From: Candidatus Aenigmatarchaeota archaeon
Lineage (GTDB): Archaea; Aenigmatarchaeota; Aenigmatarchaeia; QMZP01; QMZT01
Reading direction: 5' to 3'
Assembly (NCBI GenBank): GCA_016932735.1
Contig: JAFGCI010000007.1
Coordinates: forward strand, 1 to 36,199
Length of the DNA: 36,199 bases
Made by a program: the position numbers and the translations under genes. The notes beneath the pieces were generated by a model. That model did not search any database. It saw only the letters and a list, made by a program, of their open reading frames with translations, and had not been told where the DNA came from. The first letter of the stretch is position 1, and each line of letters opens with the position of its first letter. This document shows, piece after piece, positions 1-7,344 of the stretch.

Positions 1-1
1 C

Positions 2-424
2 CTGACATTAAGCATGACCAGAGGATGGAATACCGTCTTCGTTCCGACTAACGATAATATAACAAGGGATTCTATAGAGAATTTCTGTGGCTCTGTCAGA
101 ATTTTTTCAATTGAAAGCAAAAAACTTATAATAGAAAACGGCTTGTATGGCGGCGATTCTTACCTTGTCCGGACTGAAAGGCAGTGTTCTTTAAAGCTGA
201 ATAAGACAAGAGCTACTCAGGATTCCATCGAAATCGGGGAAGGATGGAACATAGCAGGCACACAGACAGAAATTACTTACAGTGATATAGCCTCCGTTTG
301 CGGCAGCATCCAGATATTTACAATCAATAAAGGCCGGCTGATTTCAGTGAAGGATGGGGACATCTTACGAAAAGATAATGCATATCTTATAAGAAGCGGT
401 TCAGACTGCACATATTCATTTTAA
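2..424 (+). CDS. C-terminal fragment of a surface/secreted repeat protein
   Basis: The reading frame is open to the left edge, so the N-terminus lies outside the window; the first ATG is at 14. About 140 residues are visible. They hold two copies of a roughly 60-residue unit. Each starts with GWN, has a central CGS(V/I)(R/Q)IF block and ends in a (S/A)YL(V/I)R..(R/S)..C block. Each copy has two cysteines at matching places, which suggests one disulfide per repeat. Repeats beginning with GWN are common in archaeal and bacterial cell-surface proteins, but I cannot assign a named family. The gene converges on ftsY, and the stop codons overlap by a few bases. An extracellular location is inferred from the cysteines and the repeat style; no signal peptide can be seen. 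Confidence 0.6.
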   Translation: MTLSMTRGWNTVFVPTNDNITRDSIENFCGSVRIFSIESKKLIIENGLYGGDSYLVRTERQCSLKLNKTRATQDSIEIGEGWNIAGTQTEITYSDIASVCGSIQIFTINKGRLISVKDGDILRKDNAYLIRSGSDCTYSF

Positions 425-1335
425 TCTAAAAGCTCATCAACTGTCTTTTCCGCGCTGAATTCTATCAGGTCTTCATATTTCTGACCTGTCCCCAAAAACA
501 AAATCGGTTTTCCTGTCGCGTATGTGGCTGAAAGAAGCGATCCGCCCTTCTCGTTTATTTCTGTCTTGGTCAGTATCATTCCATCAATACCATTGACGGC
601 CTTGTCGTAATTGGTCGCCTGGATAACAACGTCGTTTCCTGTCAGTGAGTCTATAACAAGAATCTTGAGGTCAGGTTTGTTCACCCTGACAATCTTTGAT
701 AATTCATCCATGAGGTTCTTGTCGTTGTGCATCCTTCCGGCAGTGTCTACTAACACGACATCTTTTCCCTTGGTCTTCGCATACTTCATCGCATCAAATA
801 CAACCGCCGCCGGGTCGGAGCCGTATTCATGCTTTATCACAGGAACTCCGAGCTTTTCTCCGTGATGCTGGAGCTGCTCTATTGACGCGGCCCTGAAAGT
901 ATCCGCGGCGGCGAGAACCGGCTGGTGTCCTTTCATTTTCAGGGCGCTCGCTACTTTTGCAATCGTTGTCGTCTTTCCAGAACCATTGAAACCCAGGAAT
1001 ATTATACATGCAGGTTCTTTTGCTGCTTTCTTCGAGTTTATTGTGTCCTCTATACTCACAGGTTCCTTCCCGATAATCTCCATGAGTATATTTTTGAAAG
1101 TTGTTCTGATTTCTTCCCTTGCAGACATTCTGCCAACCTGTTTCTGGATAAGCTCTTCCTTCATCCTCTTCTTCAGATAGTCAATGACGTCAACGGCGAC
1201 ATTATCCTGCATAAGCTCTATCTCAATCTCGGAAAAGAAATTATCAATATCATGTCCGCTGATTTCTTTCTCCAGAACTTTTTCCGTTACCTTTTTTACA
1301 GATTTTGAGAAATGTTTTTTGAGCAGTCCGAACAT
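421..1335 (-). CDS. ftsY: Signal recognition particle receptor FtsY
   Basis: SRP-receptor GTPase that docks the SRP-ribosome complex at the membrane for co-translational insertion. An N-terminal helical (N) domain covers about residues 1-105. The NG GTPase core follows, with the P-loop GFNGSGKT near residues 115-122, a DTFRAAS insertion-box motif, DTAGRM (G3) and TKTE (G4, normally TKxD), then a closing GTGQ..DL segment. About 304 residues, typical for archaeal FtsY, which lacks the long acidic domain of bacteria. I chose the ATG at 1335 (MFGLLKK) because FtsY proteins commonly begin this way; an in-frame ATG five codons upstream (1350) is possible. The gene is followed on the same strand by no close partner. 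Confidence 0.95.
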   Translation of the reverse strand: MFGLLKKHFSKSVKKVTEKVLEKEISGHDIDNFFSEIEIELMQDNVAVDVIDYLKKRMKEELIQKQVGRMSAREEIRTTFKNILMEIIGKEPVSIEDTINSKKAAKEPACIIFLGFNGSGKTTTIAKVASALKMKGHQPVLAAADTFRAASIEQLQHHGEKLGVPVIKHEYGSDPAAVVFDAMKYAKTKGKDVVLVDTAGRMHNDKNLMDELSKIVRVNKPDLKILVIDSLTGNDVVIQATNYDKAVNGIDGMILTKTEINEKGGSLLSATYATGKPILFLGTGQKYEDLIEFSAEKTVDELLD

Positions 1336-1370
1336 ATGGAAACCTATCATATTCTTAGTTATATAAAACT

Positions 1371-1661
1371 TTAACGGGAATGCTTCTTTTCATTCTTGTA
1401 AGCAGCCTTTGTTATTGCATGAGTGGCCACTGGAGACGTGACAAAAATAAGCACTATCAGAATCAGGAACTTCCACACTATCGTTGATTCGAGCATCTCG
1501 AAAATGAAACCTATGAGCATGAGCGCCACTCCTCCAACATTTATGACCGTCTGGGCATGCGACCTCGTGAAGACGTCGGGGAACCTGACTAAACCAAAAC
1601 TTCCTATAATAGCTACAATAGCTCCTATGAAAATGAATGCAAGCCCGATCATTCCTTCCAC
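1371..1661 (-). CDS. mrpG: Mrp-type Na+/H+ antiporter subunit G
   Basis: 96-residue membrane protein with three predicted transmembrane helices. The conserved block RFPDVFTRSHA(Q)T between helices 1 and 2 is diagnostic of MnhG/MrpG (PhaG). It is a small accessory subunit of multisubunit monovalent cation/proton antiporters. It overlaps the end of mrpF by 13 bases, so the two are translationally coupled. An ATG three codons in (1652) would remove most of the overlap. mrpE, mrpF and mrpG are consecutive, but the large subunits A-D are not in the window. The tail is lysine-rich and cytoplasmic. Confidence 0.9.
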   Translation of the reverse strand: MEGMIGLAFIFIGAIVAIIGSFGLVRFPDVFTRSHAQTVINVGGVALMLIGFIFEMLESTIVWKFLILIVLIFVTSPVATHAITKAAYKNEKKHSR

Positions 1662-1912
1662 ATCCTCTCCTTAAGGAAATATTTTGAGACTGCAAGAGTC
1701 CCTATGAAGTTCAATATGGCATAAAGCACAGCGATGTCTATCAGCATCACATCGCTGATGATGAATGCAAGAAGCACTATTAATATAATCATTAATGATG
1801 ATATTGCATCAATCGCTATCATCCTGTCATATGCCGTAGGTCCTCTAATCAACCTTATGAGTGATATAATGACCGAAACCAATACCAAAAAACCGACAGC
1901 TTCGTAAAACAT
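1649..1912 (-). CDS. mrpF: Mrp-type Na+/H+ antiporter subunit F
   Basis: 87-residue protein with three hydrophobic helices and the MrpF signature RGPTAYDRMIAID in the first cytoplasmic loop. In Mrp complexes the F subunit belongs to the small-subunit (E-F-G) layer of the antiporter. One base separates it from the upstream mrpE stop, and it overlaps mrpG, so the three form a tight operon on the minus strand. The length is normal for the family. Confidence 0.92.
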   Translation of the reverse strand: MFYEAVGFLVLVSVIISLIRLIRGPTAYDRMIAIDAISSLMIILIVLLAFIISDVMLIDIAVLYAILNFIGTLAVSKYFLKERMWKE

Positions 1913-1913
1913 A

Positions 1914-2375
1914 TCAATCCCAAACTTTCTTCAGGAAGTGGTCGAAACCTCCTGATATATCCTTCTTTTTAATATTCTTGTTCAGGCAGTGTATGAGCAG
2001 TCTGCCTTCCAGCACATCAACGGTCAGGGTTCCCGGTGTCATTGTTATAGCATTGGAAAGCGTTGCTGTTCCCCATTCATTCTTGTGGTGATTGGAGACC
2101 TCGACGAACCCCGGATTTATCCTTCCTGTAATAATCATGTAAATGACCTTAAGGTTGGCCTTTATCTCCTCGAATATGTAATAAGGGACGAATGCGATGA
2201 GGCCTAAAAAAGCTTTTACATAGCCCGTTCTTTCCCCGTGTGTAAAGCTGTAGTGGACCGAGAACGATATAATGAGAGCAAGAACCCCTCCGATGACTAT
2301 CTCCTCAGGATTGAATCCGGTAAGCATCATATAGAATATCCATAATAAAACGAATAGGAGTATATGCCCTTTCAT
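1914..2375 (-). CDS. mrpE: Mrp-type Na+/H+ antiporter subunit E
   Basis: 153-residue MnhE/MrpE-family protein. Two N-terminal membrane segments (residues about 4-45) are followed by a hydrophobic stretch near 58-70. The C-terminal domain contains the family block LSNAITMTPGTLTVDV and an HCL element. It is the first gene of the mrpE-F-G operon. The 54-base gap to the divergent Dph6 fusion gene must hold both promoters. EFG triplets without A-D occur in some archaea, associated either with distant mrpABCD genes or with membrane-bound hydrogenase/oxidoreductase complexes; which applies here cannot be told from the window. Confidence 0.9.
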   Translation of the reverse strand: MKGHILLFVLLWIFYMMLTGFNPEEIVIGGVLALIISFSVHYSFTHGERTGYVKAFLGLIAFVPYYIFEEIKANLKVIYMIITGRINPGFVEVSNHHKNEWGTATLSNAITMTPGTLTVDVLEGRLLIHCLNKNIKKKDISGGFDHFLKKVWD

Positions 2376-2398
2376 GCATTAGTATTGGTCTAACTAGT

Positions 2399-2410
2399 AA
2401 TTAAATATAT
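2399..2410 (+). promoter_or_regulatory. TATA-box region of the Dph6-fusion gene
   Basis: AT-rich box (AATTAAATATAT) about 20-25 bases before the ATG at 2430. This spacing fits a leaderless archaeal transcript; no Shine-Dalgarno site is visible before that ATG. Confidence 0.45.
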
Positions 2411-2429
2411 TCCTTATTCAATTATAACC

Positions 2430-3695
2430 ATGAAACTCGGGGTTTTGTTTTCAGGAGGAAAGGATTCCTGTTATGCTTTACATAAAGCCACGCAGAAAGA
2501 AGAAGTAGTATGTCTTATATCAATAATTTCTGAAAATGCTGAAAGCTATATGTTCCATACGCCAAACATAGGACTGACAAAGCTTCAGGCCGAAGCAATC
2601 GGACTTCCATTAATACAAAAGAAAACAAAGGGCGAAAAGGAAAAGGAACTTAAAGAATTAAAAAGCGCCATCAAAGAAGCCAAAGAGTTATATAGGATAG
2701 AAGGCATCGTGACAGGAGCTGTCGAATCTGTCTACCAGGCAACCAGAATCCAGAAGATATGCGCCGAACTTGGATTAAAATGCTTCAATCCTCTATGGCA
2801 GAGAGAACAGCTTGAACTAGTCAGAGAGATATCGTCTGTTTTTGATGTGATGATTTCCGGCGTGTTCGCCTACCCGCTGACAAAAAGCTGGCTGGGCGAG
2901 AAGATAAACGATGAACTTATCGGAAAATTACAGGTTCTTCAGGAGAGATATCAAGTAAGCCCTACAGGAGAAGGCGGCGAAATTGAGACGACCGTTCTCG
3001 ACGCCCCCTTCTTCAGAAATAGAATAGAAATAACAGATTCTGAGAAAAAATTCGACGGCTACTCGGGTACAATAGAAGTGAAGGATGCGAAGCTTGTCAG
3101 GAAAGTCAAGAAAGTGTACGGGGAGATTCCTGAAAAGAAACTGGACGGTAATACCCTTATAATAGATTCATGCGACAGGAAAGATTCCCTGTCAAAGGAC
3201 GAATTTGTCCTTCCCATTGCAAAAGCTGTCGGTTATGACTGCTTTGTCAGACACTTTTCCGAGGTCGGGGAGAAAGACCTCAAAAAATGCAAAAGAGTCA
3301 TCATATCAGGAAGCCCTTTCGGGGATTTCGAATCGACCAAACATTTAGAGAAATTCAAATGGCTGAAAACTTTCGAAAAGCCCGTTCTCGGGATCTGCGC
3401 GGGTCATCAGGTTATCGGCCTTGTATTCGGTTCAGAGATTAAAAATGGAAAGATTATAGGAATGAAAAATATCAAGGCTGCAAAAAAGAACGAACTTATC
3501 CCAAAAGACATAGAGGGATATTGCATGCATAGCCAGATAATCACAAAACCAGAAGGCTTTGACATAATAGCAAAAAGCGGGAATTTTATCGAAGCAATAA
3601 AGCACAAAAAGAGACCGATTTTTGGTGTCCAGTTCCATCCGGAGGTCAGGAATCATGCAATAATACAGCGGTTTTTGCGAATTTCAGTAATGTGA
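2430..3695 (+). CDS. Diphthine-ammonia ligase (Dph6) fused to class I glutamine amidotransferase
   Basis: 421 residues in two domains. Residues 1 to about 230 are an ATP-binding N-type PPase domain of the Dph6/MJ0570 family: SGGKDS at 8-13, the block GAVESVYQATRIQKIC, and GEGGEIETTVLDAPFF near 179. Dph6 performs the last step of diphthamide synthesis on EF-2, amidating diphthine with ammonia and ATP. Residues about 240-421 are a class I glutamine amidotransferase: nucleophile C323 in GICAGHQ, and H403 and E405 in GVQFHPE, so the triad is complete. The obvious reading is that the second domain supplies ammonia from glutamine to the first. Dph6 proteins are usually described as using free ammonium, so the fusion is unusual. 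Its job is inferred from domain order only. Confidence 0.85.
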   Translation: MKLGVLFSGGKDSCYALHKATQKEEVVCLISIISENAESYMFHTPNIGLTKLQAEAIGLPLIQKKTKGEKEKELKELKSAIKEAKELYRIEGIVTGAVESVYQATRIQKICAELGLKCFNPLWQREQLELVREISSVFDVMISGVFAYPLTKSWLGEKINDELIGKLQVLQERYQVSPTGEGGEIETTVLDAPFFRNRIEITDSEKKFDGYSGTIEVKDAKLVRKVKKVYGEIPEKKLDGNTLIIDSCDRKDSLSKDEFVLPIAKAVGYDCFVRHFSEVGEKDLKKCKRVIISGSPFGDFESTKHLEKFKWLKTFEKPVLGICAGHQVIGLVFGSEIKNGKIIGMKNIKAAKKNELIPKDIEGYCMHSQIITKPEGFDIIAKSGNFIEAIKHKKRPIFGVQFHPEVRNHAIIQRFLRISVM

Positions 3696-3724
3696 AAAAT
3701 AATCCGTTTTCAAGAGTGAATATT

Positions 3725-3914
3725 TCACATATATGAATTTAGGGAAAAATTAATTATTTCATATATATGATAACTATTTTTTCCGGATTTTTTATTGAAA
3801 ATAATAACTTATGCCCTCTGCATTCCTGTTTTAATAAAAAATGCAGGCAGACAGCATTTTTATAAATTTTCACTTATGTGATTTAAAAAATATACTTTTT
3901 TATCACATATATGA
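3725..3914. promoter_or_regulatory. Cluster of four 12-bp palindromic operator-like sites
   Basis: Four near-identical palindromes lie in the AT-rich gap before the regulator gene: TCACATATATGA (3725-3736), TCATATATATGA (3759-3770, perfect palindrome), TCACTTATGTGA (3870-3881) and TCACATATATGA (3903-3914). They form two pairs with start-to-start spacings of 34 and 33 bases, about three helical turns. The last site lies about 10 bases upstream of the TATA box of the downstream operon. This is the arrangement expected for cooperative binding of a dimeric regulator; the winged-helix protein encoded directly downstream is the obvious candidate. Confidence 0.65.
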
Positions 3915-3922
3915 TATAAAGT

Positions 3923-3930
3923 ATATAAAC
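3923..3930 (+). promoter_or_regulatory. TATA box of the wHTH/V4R operon
   Basis: ATATAAAC about 24-29 bases upstream of the ATG at 3952, the expected distance for a leaderless archaeal mRNA. The adjacent operator at 3903-3914 would cover the BRE/TFB side of this promoter. Confidence 0.55.
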
Positions 3931-3951
3931 CATGCATGCGAAATTATATGC

Positions 3952-4203
3952 ATGAAGAATAAACCCTTCAGGCAAGTGGTTTTAGAACACATCGAACTCA
4001 ACTGGCCCATAAACACCAAGGAAATAGCCAAGGGGCTTGGGATGAAACCTGACAATGGTGCAATAAAGAGGATATCATATCACATCAAGAATCTCGAAAA
4101 GGATGAAAAGGTCATGACAAGAAGGGTAGGAAAGGCTCTTGTTGCGTGGCCTCAGGAGATTGAAAGGCTACGAATGATTCATGAGTTGTTAAGAACCGGA
4201 TAA
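3952..4203 (+). CDS. Small winged-helix DNA-binding protein
   Basis: 83 residues that are almost entirely one winged helix-turn-helix. A first helix (RQVVLEHIELN) is followed by an HTH with TKEIAKGLGM and IKRISYHIKNLEKDEKV, a wing with VMTRRVGKALVAW, and a closing helix. An in-frame ATG at 3841 would extend it by 37 residues, but that extension would run through two operator sites and the TATA box and has unusual composition, so I take ATG 3952. It lies immediately before two V4R-like genes (14 bases to the first) and behind four palindromic sites. An autoregulated, ligand-responsive regulator is a reasonable inference. No closer family assignment is possible. Confidence 0.75.
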   Translation: MKNKPFRQVVLEHIELNWPINTKEIAKGLGMKPDNGAIKRISYHIKNLEKDEKVMTRRVGKALVAWPQEIERLRMIHELLRTG

Positions 4204-4217
4204 AGGGGTTGGGATGT

Positions 4218-4763
4218 ATGGCAGATATAGCAGATCCGTTGAAGAAGATGCTGATGTCAAAATCATTTTCAACAGATAGAAGCAGAATAAGAATGTTCGG
4301 AAAGATGGATTGGACTCTCGAGCCTTCAAGGGGTATGGCAGAGCTCATACAGATACCCGGAGAAAAAATGACTCAGGAAGAATTGTTTCGATTTGGTTAT
4401 GATAATGGGAAGATAATTGTTGATGAAATAAAAGGAATCCTGTTGGGAACTGAAAAGTCAATAACGCAGAAGGCAATAAACGATCTGCTTGAATTCATTG
4501 GTATGGGTCAGATTGATTTCATCAGAAGCGAAACAAGCGAGGACGGTCATCATCATATCGTAGCCCATATGATTAACAATCCCATAATTGAGCACGCAAA
4601 GGAAATGTATGGAGAGATATCCGTCATTTGCACATTCCTGAGAGGATTGTTCTCGGCACATGCTGAGATGGTCCTTGGTTTGAAGAATGTGCACTTGAAT
4701 GAGCTTAAATGCCAGTGCAAAAATCAGGCAAAGGATTTTTGCGAATGGGAGAGCAAGTGGTAA
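4218..4763 (+). CDS. V4R-like domain protein, copy 1
   Basis: 181 residues counted from ATG 4218, chosen because it aligns with the start of the next gene; an in-frame TTG at 4209 is an alternative. The C-terminal half resembles the V4R (4-vinyl-reductase/hydrocarbon-binding) fold: DGHHHIVAHMINNPI, then a short segment with a cysteine, a hydrophobic loop, LGLKNVHLNELKCQCK and a final FCEWESKW. V4R domains bind small molecules and are linked to regulators or tetrapyrrole enzymes. The two cysteines of CQC and the C of FCEW are candidates for metal or ligand contact. It is a close paralogue of the following gene and probably arose by tandem duplication. The ligand is unknown. Confidence 0.7.
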   Translation: MADIADPLKKMLMSKSFSTDRSRIRMFGKMDWTLEPSRGMAELIQIPGEKMTQEELFRFGYDNGKIIVDEIKGILLGTEKSITQKAINDLLEFIGMGQIDFIRSETSEDGHHHIVAHMINNPIIEHAKEMYGEISVICTFLRGLFSAHAEMVLGLKNVHLNELKCQCKNQAKDFCEWESKW

Positions 4764-4764
4764 T

Positions 4765-5310
4765 ATGCCGGTAATATCGTCGTTGTTAAAGAAAATGATT
4801 ATCGCAAGAGCATTCCGAACAGAAGATGGCAGAATAAAAATGTTCGGAGCAATGGACTGGACATTATATTCCTCAAAAGCGCTTGCGCATTTCTTCCAGG
4901 TAATAGGAGACAAATTTGGGGAAGATTTCCTTTATGATTTAAGTTACAAGAACGGGAGACTCAATGCAATGGAAATGACAAAAGCGATGAAAATCAAGCC
5001 GAAAGGCGGATGGACCACCCAGACGGCCATTGTGAGCCTTCTTGATTTCCTTGGCTACGGCAAACTGAAATTCGTCAAGATAGACGTAGGTGAAGAGGGA
5101 CATCATCATCTTATAGTACATACAACAGAAAATCCTATATCAGAACATTCAATAGAAATGTATGGGAAAAAATCACACGCATGCACATATTGGGCAGGGC
5201 TGCTAGCAGGCCACGGGGAACTTGAACTCGGTGTAAAGAACATAAAGCTGAAGGAAAACACCTGCATAAAAGACGGTGCAGGTTATTGCGAGTTTGAGAG
5301 TAAATGGTGA
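4765..5310 (+). CDS. V4R-like domain protein, copy 2
   Basis: 181 residues from ATG 4765, one base after the previous stop; a longer frame from 4699 would overlap the upstream gene and is rejected. It matches copy 1 over its whole length: (R/K)IKMFGAMDWTL near the N-terminus, DVGEEGHHHLIVHTTENPIS, a cysteine in SHACTYWAGLLAGHGELELGV and the ending GYCEFESKW. The ATYW/LAGHGE stretch is closer to typical V4R domains than that of copy 1, and GYC.F is the classic family ending. Equal length and the adjacent position suggest that the pair may form a heterodimer sensing a small molecule. Confidence 0.72.
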   Translation: MPVISSLLKKMIIARAFRTEDGRIKMFGAMDWTLYSSKALAHFFQVIGDKFGEDFLYDLSYKNGRLNAMEMTKAMKIKPKGGWTTQTAIVSLLDFLGYGKLKFVKIDVGEEGHHHLIVHTTENPISEHSIEMYGKKSHACTYWAGLLAGHGELELGVKNIKLKENTCIKDGAGYCEFESKW

Positions 5311-5353
5311 ATGATTACATAAAGATTGGAAAAAATTACTAAGGAGTGATAAT

Positions 5354-6586
5354 ATGCCAGCAAAAGTATTATTTGAATATAACGGTGGAAAGAAAGTTAT
5401 TGTATGTTCAGAGGCAGGCCAATATCAGGATGCCGCAATGTGCCAAGAAATATATAAGAGCCGTTTCAGTGTTCAGACCGGAAGCTCTGAGAAGAAGGTA
5501 GGGCCTGCACCAATGTATTGTACAGCCGTGACCCCGGACTTCGAAAAGAAAGTCGAAAGGGGTCCTCATGATGAAAGAGCAATACATGTGGCTTCGGTAA
5601 ATAAACATGGTAAAATTCTATACGCACTTTCGCTTGCAGTTGATAACGGAGAAACGCATCACGGAGCAAGAATTGGTGTTCCCTTAGAGAACAGATACAA
5701 ATCACCTCTTATGCCTGATGGCAGCGGTCAAAGTTATGAAGAAAGTGCTTCACTTGATGCTTTCAGAGAGAAATATGCCAGATTGAATGAAGGTTCAAAT
5801 GCCCCTGTCGCAGATGGTAGGGTTGTAGAACTTTTCAGGCATCATCAGAACACTGCAATGAAAACCACGCTTGCTGAATTTGCGCATCTTCCAAAAGAAC
5901 AACGAAGGGAAGCTGTTAAAAGGTCAGTAATGATTGATTTTGGCGACAGGCTTATGACTTACGGTGCTGCGTTCAAAGTCTTATGCACAGACCCTGTCGC
6001 AAGAGGACAGCAGCCAGCCGATTTATGGGTATGGGATGCTATACCAAACTACGCAAAGATGTATGCAGTAGTCGGCGGAGTCTTCAGGGATTTCACATTG
6101 AAACAAAACGGCAACGGCGGAGGAATATATCTTCCAACAAGAATGACGTTAATAAAAGAAGACAAAGCAATGGACCCAGATGGAGCAAAACCATGGAAGC
6201 TTAGAAAAGACATCGCTGCAACAATAAACGGAGGCTCACCTATACAGGTGTCAAGAAATCTTCAGATATTCCATCCTGATAAAGATTATGCACAAACGGG
6301 AAGGGGTGTAATAGAAAAGGATCCCATGCTGGATGGCTTAGTGCCAACTGGTGTGATTGCTGGAGAATTAAACAGGCATCCTATCAGTCCATTCAGGAGG
6401 CTGTGGGGCTATTACACCACAGTAGCTGAAAGACAGGAGATGAGAGGGGCTATAGCTGTCGTCACAAACGGTCACGGATTCCCAAGCCACAGATGCAATC
6501 CTGTTGTTCATTACATGAACAAGAAAGCAAAAGATATGGTAGGAGTCACTCCTCTAAGAGAAATTAAAACGAATGGAAAAATCTGA
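5354..6586 (+). CDS. Unknown 410-residue protein, possible acyltransferase-like enzyme
   Basis: 410 residues, no membrane segment or signal peptide. A strong Shine-Dalgarno site (AAGGAGTGAT, 5341-5350) fixes the start. I do not recognise the family with confidence. The N-terminal half has a layout recalling the GNAT-type autoinducer-synthase/N-acyl-amino-acid-synthase group: IYKSRF near residue 35, a HVASVNKHGKILYALSLAV strand pair, a GARIGVPL segment and GRVVELFRHHQN near 160. The C-terminal half has YYTTVAERQEMRGAIAVVTN and GHGFPSHRCNPVVHY, with conserved-looking histidines and a cysteine. It sits 43 bases downstream of two V4R-like genes and a wHTH gene, probably in the same transcript. 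The acyltransferase idea is a weak structural analogy, not an assignment. Confidence 0.55.
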   Translation: MPAKVLFEYNGGKKVIVCSEAGQYQDAAMCQEIYKSRFSVQTGSSEKKVGPAPMYCTAVTPDFEKKVERGPHDERAIHVASVNKHGKILYALSLAVDNGETHHGARIGVPLENRYKSPLMPDGSGQSYEESASLDAFREKYARLNEGSNAPVADGRVVELFRHHQNTAMKTTLAEFAHLPKEQRREAVKRSVMIDFGDRLMTYGAAFKVLCTDPVARGQQPADLWVWDAIPNYAKMYAVVGGVFRDFTLKQNGNGGGIYLPTRMTLIKEDKAMDPDGAKPWKLRKDIAATINGGSPIQVSRNLQIFHPDKDYAQTGRGVIEKDPMLDGLVPTGVIAGELNRHPISPFRRLWGYYTTVAERQEMRGAIAVVTNGHGFPSHRCNPVVHYMNKKAKDMVGVTPLREIKTNGKI

Positions 6587-6590
6587 TTTT

Positions 6591-7265
6591 TTATTCATCA
6601 TTTCTTACTTCCATTCCTTTTTCTGTTATCATGATAGGATAGACGTTAGTTCCCTGATTAGTTCTCCTCATCTTTCTTATCATCATAGAACGGGAAACCC
6701 CTTCACCGATACCGAAATAGTACATTGATATAACTCCGTCAACAACAAATTCCTCGACGCCAAACCTTGAAAGACCCTTCTCCTCGCTGTCCAAAACTTC
6801 TGAAATGAGGACAGATGTCGCGCCGGTTCTCTTGACAGAATTTATCAGCGAGATAAGTTTCTTTCTGACCTGCATCTCGTTCGGAAGCATCATTCCAACT
6901 ATGGAAACAGAATCAACGACAACCCTTTGTGCATCTATTTTATCAATATCGTCTACAATGTTTATTCCCATCTCATTGACCTGTAAAGGGTCGTAATAGA
7001 CTATCCTGAACAGGTTTTTCTTTTCGTATTCTGAGAAGTCCCAGCCGAACCTGCGGGCATCCTCTCTGATATCCTCGACGTCCTCTTCAAGGGTTATATA
7101 GACACCGGGCTCTCCTTTCTTCAGACCGTCCCACAAGAACTGGAGACCGAAAATCGTCTTACCTGTTCCTGCTCCGCCGGTGACAAGGATTGAAGCGCCT
7201 TTGATAAAACCGCCTTCCATAAGCGGATCAAGTCCCTTGATTCCTGTTGTTACTCTGCGTACCAT
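6591..7265 (-). CDS. KaiC/RecA-like single-domain ATPase
   Basis: 224 residues forming one RecA-fold domain of the KaiC type. It begins with RRVTTGIKGLDPLMEGGF, has Walker A TGGAGTGKT near residues 29-37, the YITLEED strand, Walker B RVVVDSVS, and the late block FGVEEFVVDGVI. Archaeal single-domain KaiC homologues are common and poorly characterised, with roles suggested in signalling, motility or gas vesicle control. The gene converges on the unknown 410-residue gene with only four bases between stops. A TATA-like AATATTATA lies just before the start on the minus strand. Confidence 0.85.
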   Translation of the reverse strand: MVRRVTTGIKGLDPLMEGGFIKGASILVTGGAGTGKTIFGLQFLWDGLKKGEPGVYITLEEDVEDIREDARRFGWDFSEYEKKNLFRIVYYDPLQVNEMGINIVDDIDKIDAQRVVVDSVSIVGMMLPNEMQVRKKLISLINSVKRTGATSVLISEVLDSEEKGLSRFGVEEFVVDGVISMYYFGIGEGVSRSMMIRKMRRTNQGTNVYPIMITEKGMEVRNDE

Positions 7266-7344
7266 AATATAATATTATTTAAATCAAGTCCCTTATATTG
7301 TTTATATTAATATATGTTTTCGGATATCACTTAGGTGTATTTTT

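Noticed and set aside
3841-3951. 37-residue N-terminal extension of the small winged-helix regulator
   Set aside because: It crosses two palindromic operators and the TATA box; the DNA-binding domain is complete from 3952.
4458-4913. Antisense 151-residue reading frame over the V4R genes
   Set aside because: Shadow of the well-supported plus-strand genes, with no ribosome site or domain.
5354-6586. Firm label of autoinducer/acyl-homoserine-lactone synthase for the 410-residue protein
   Set aside because: Only a loose pattern resemblance; no diagnostic motif can be verified by eye, so it remains an unknown protein.
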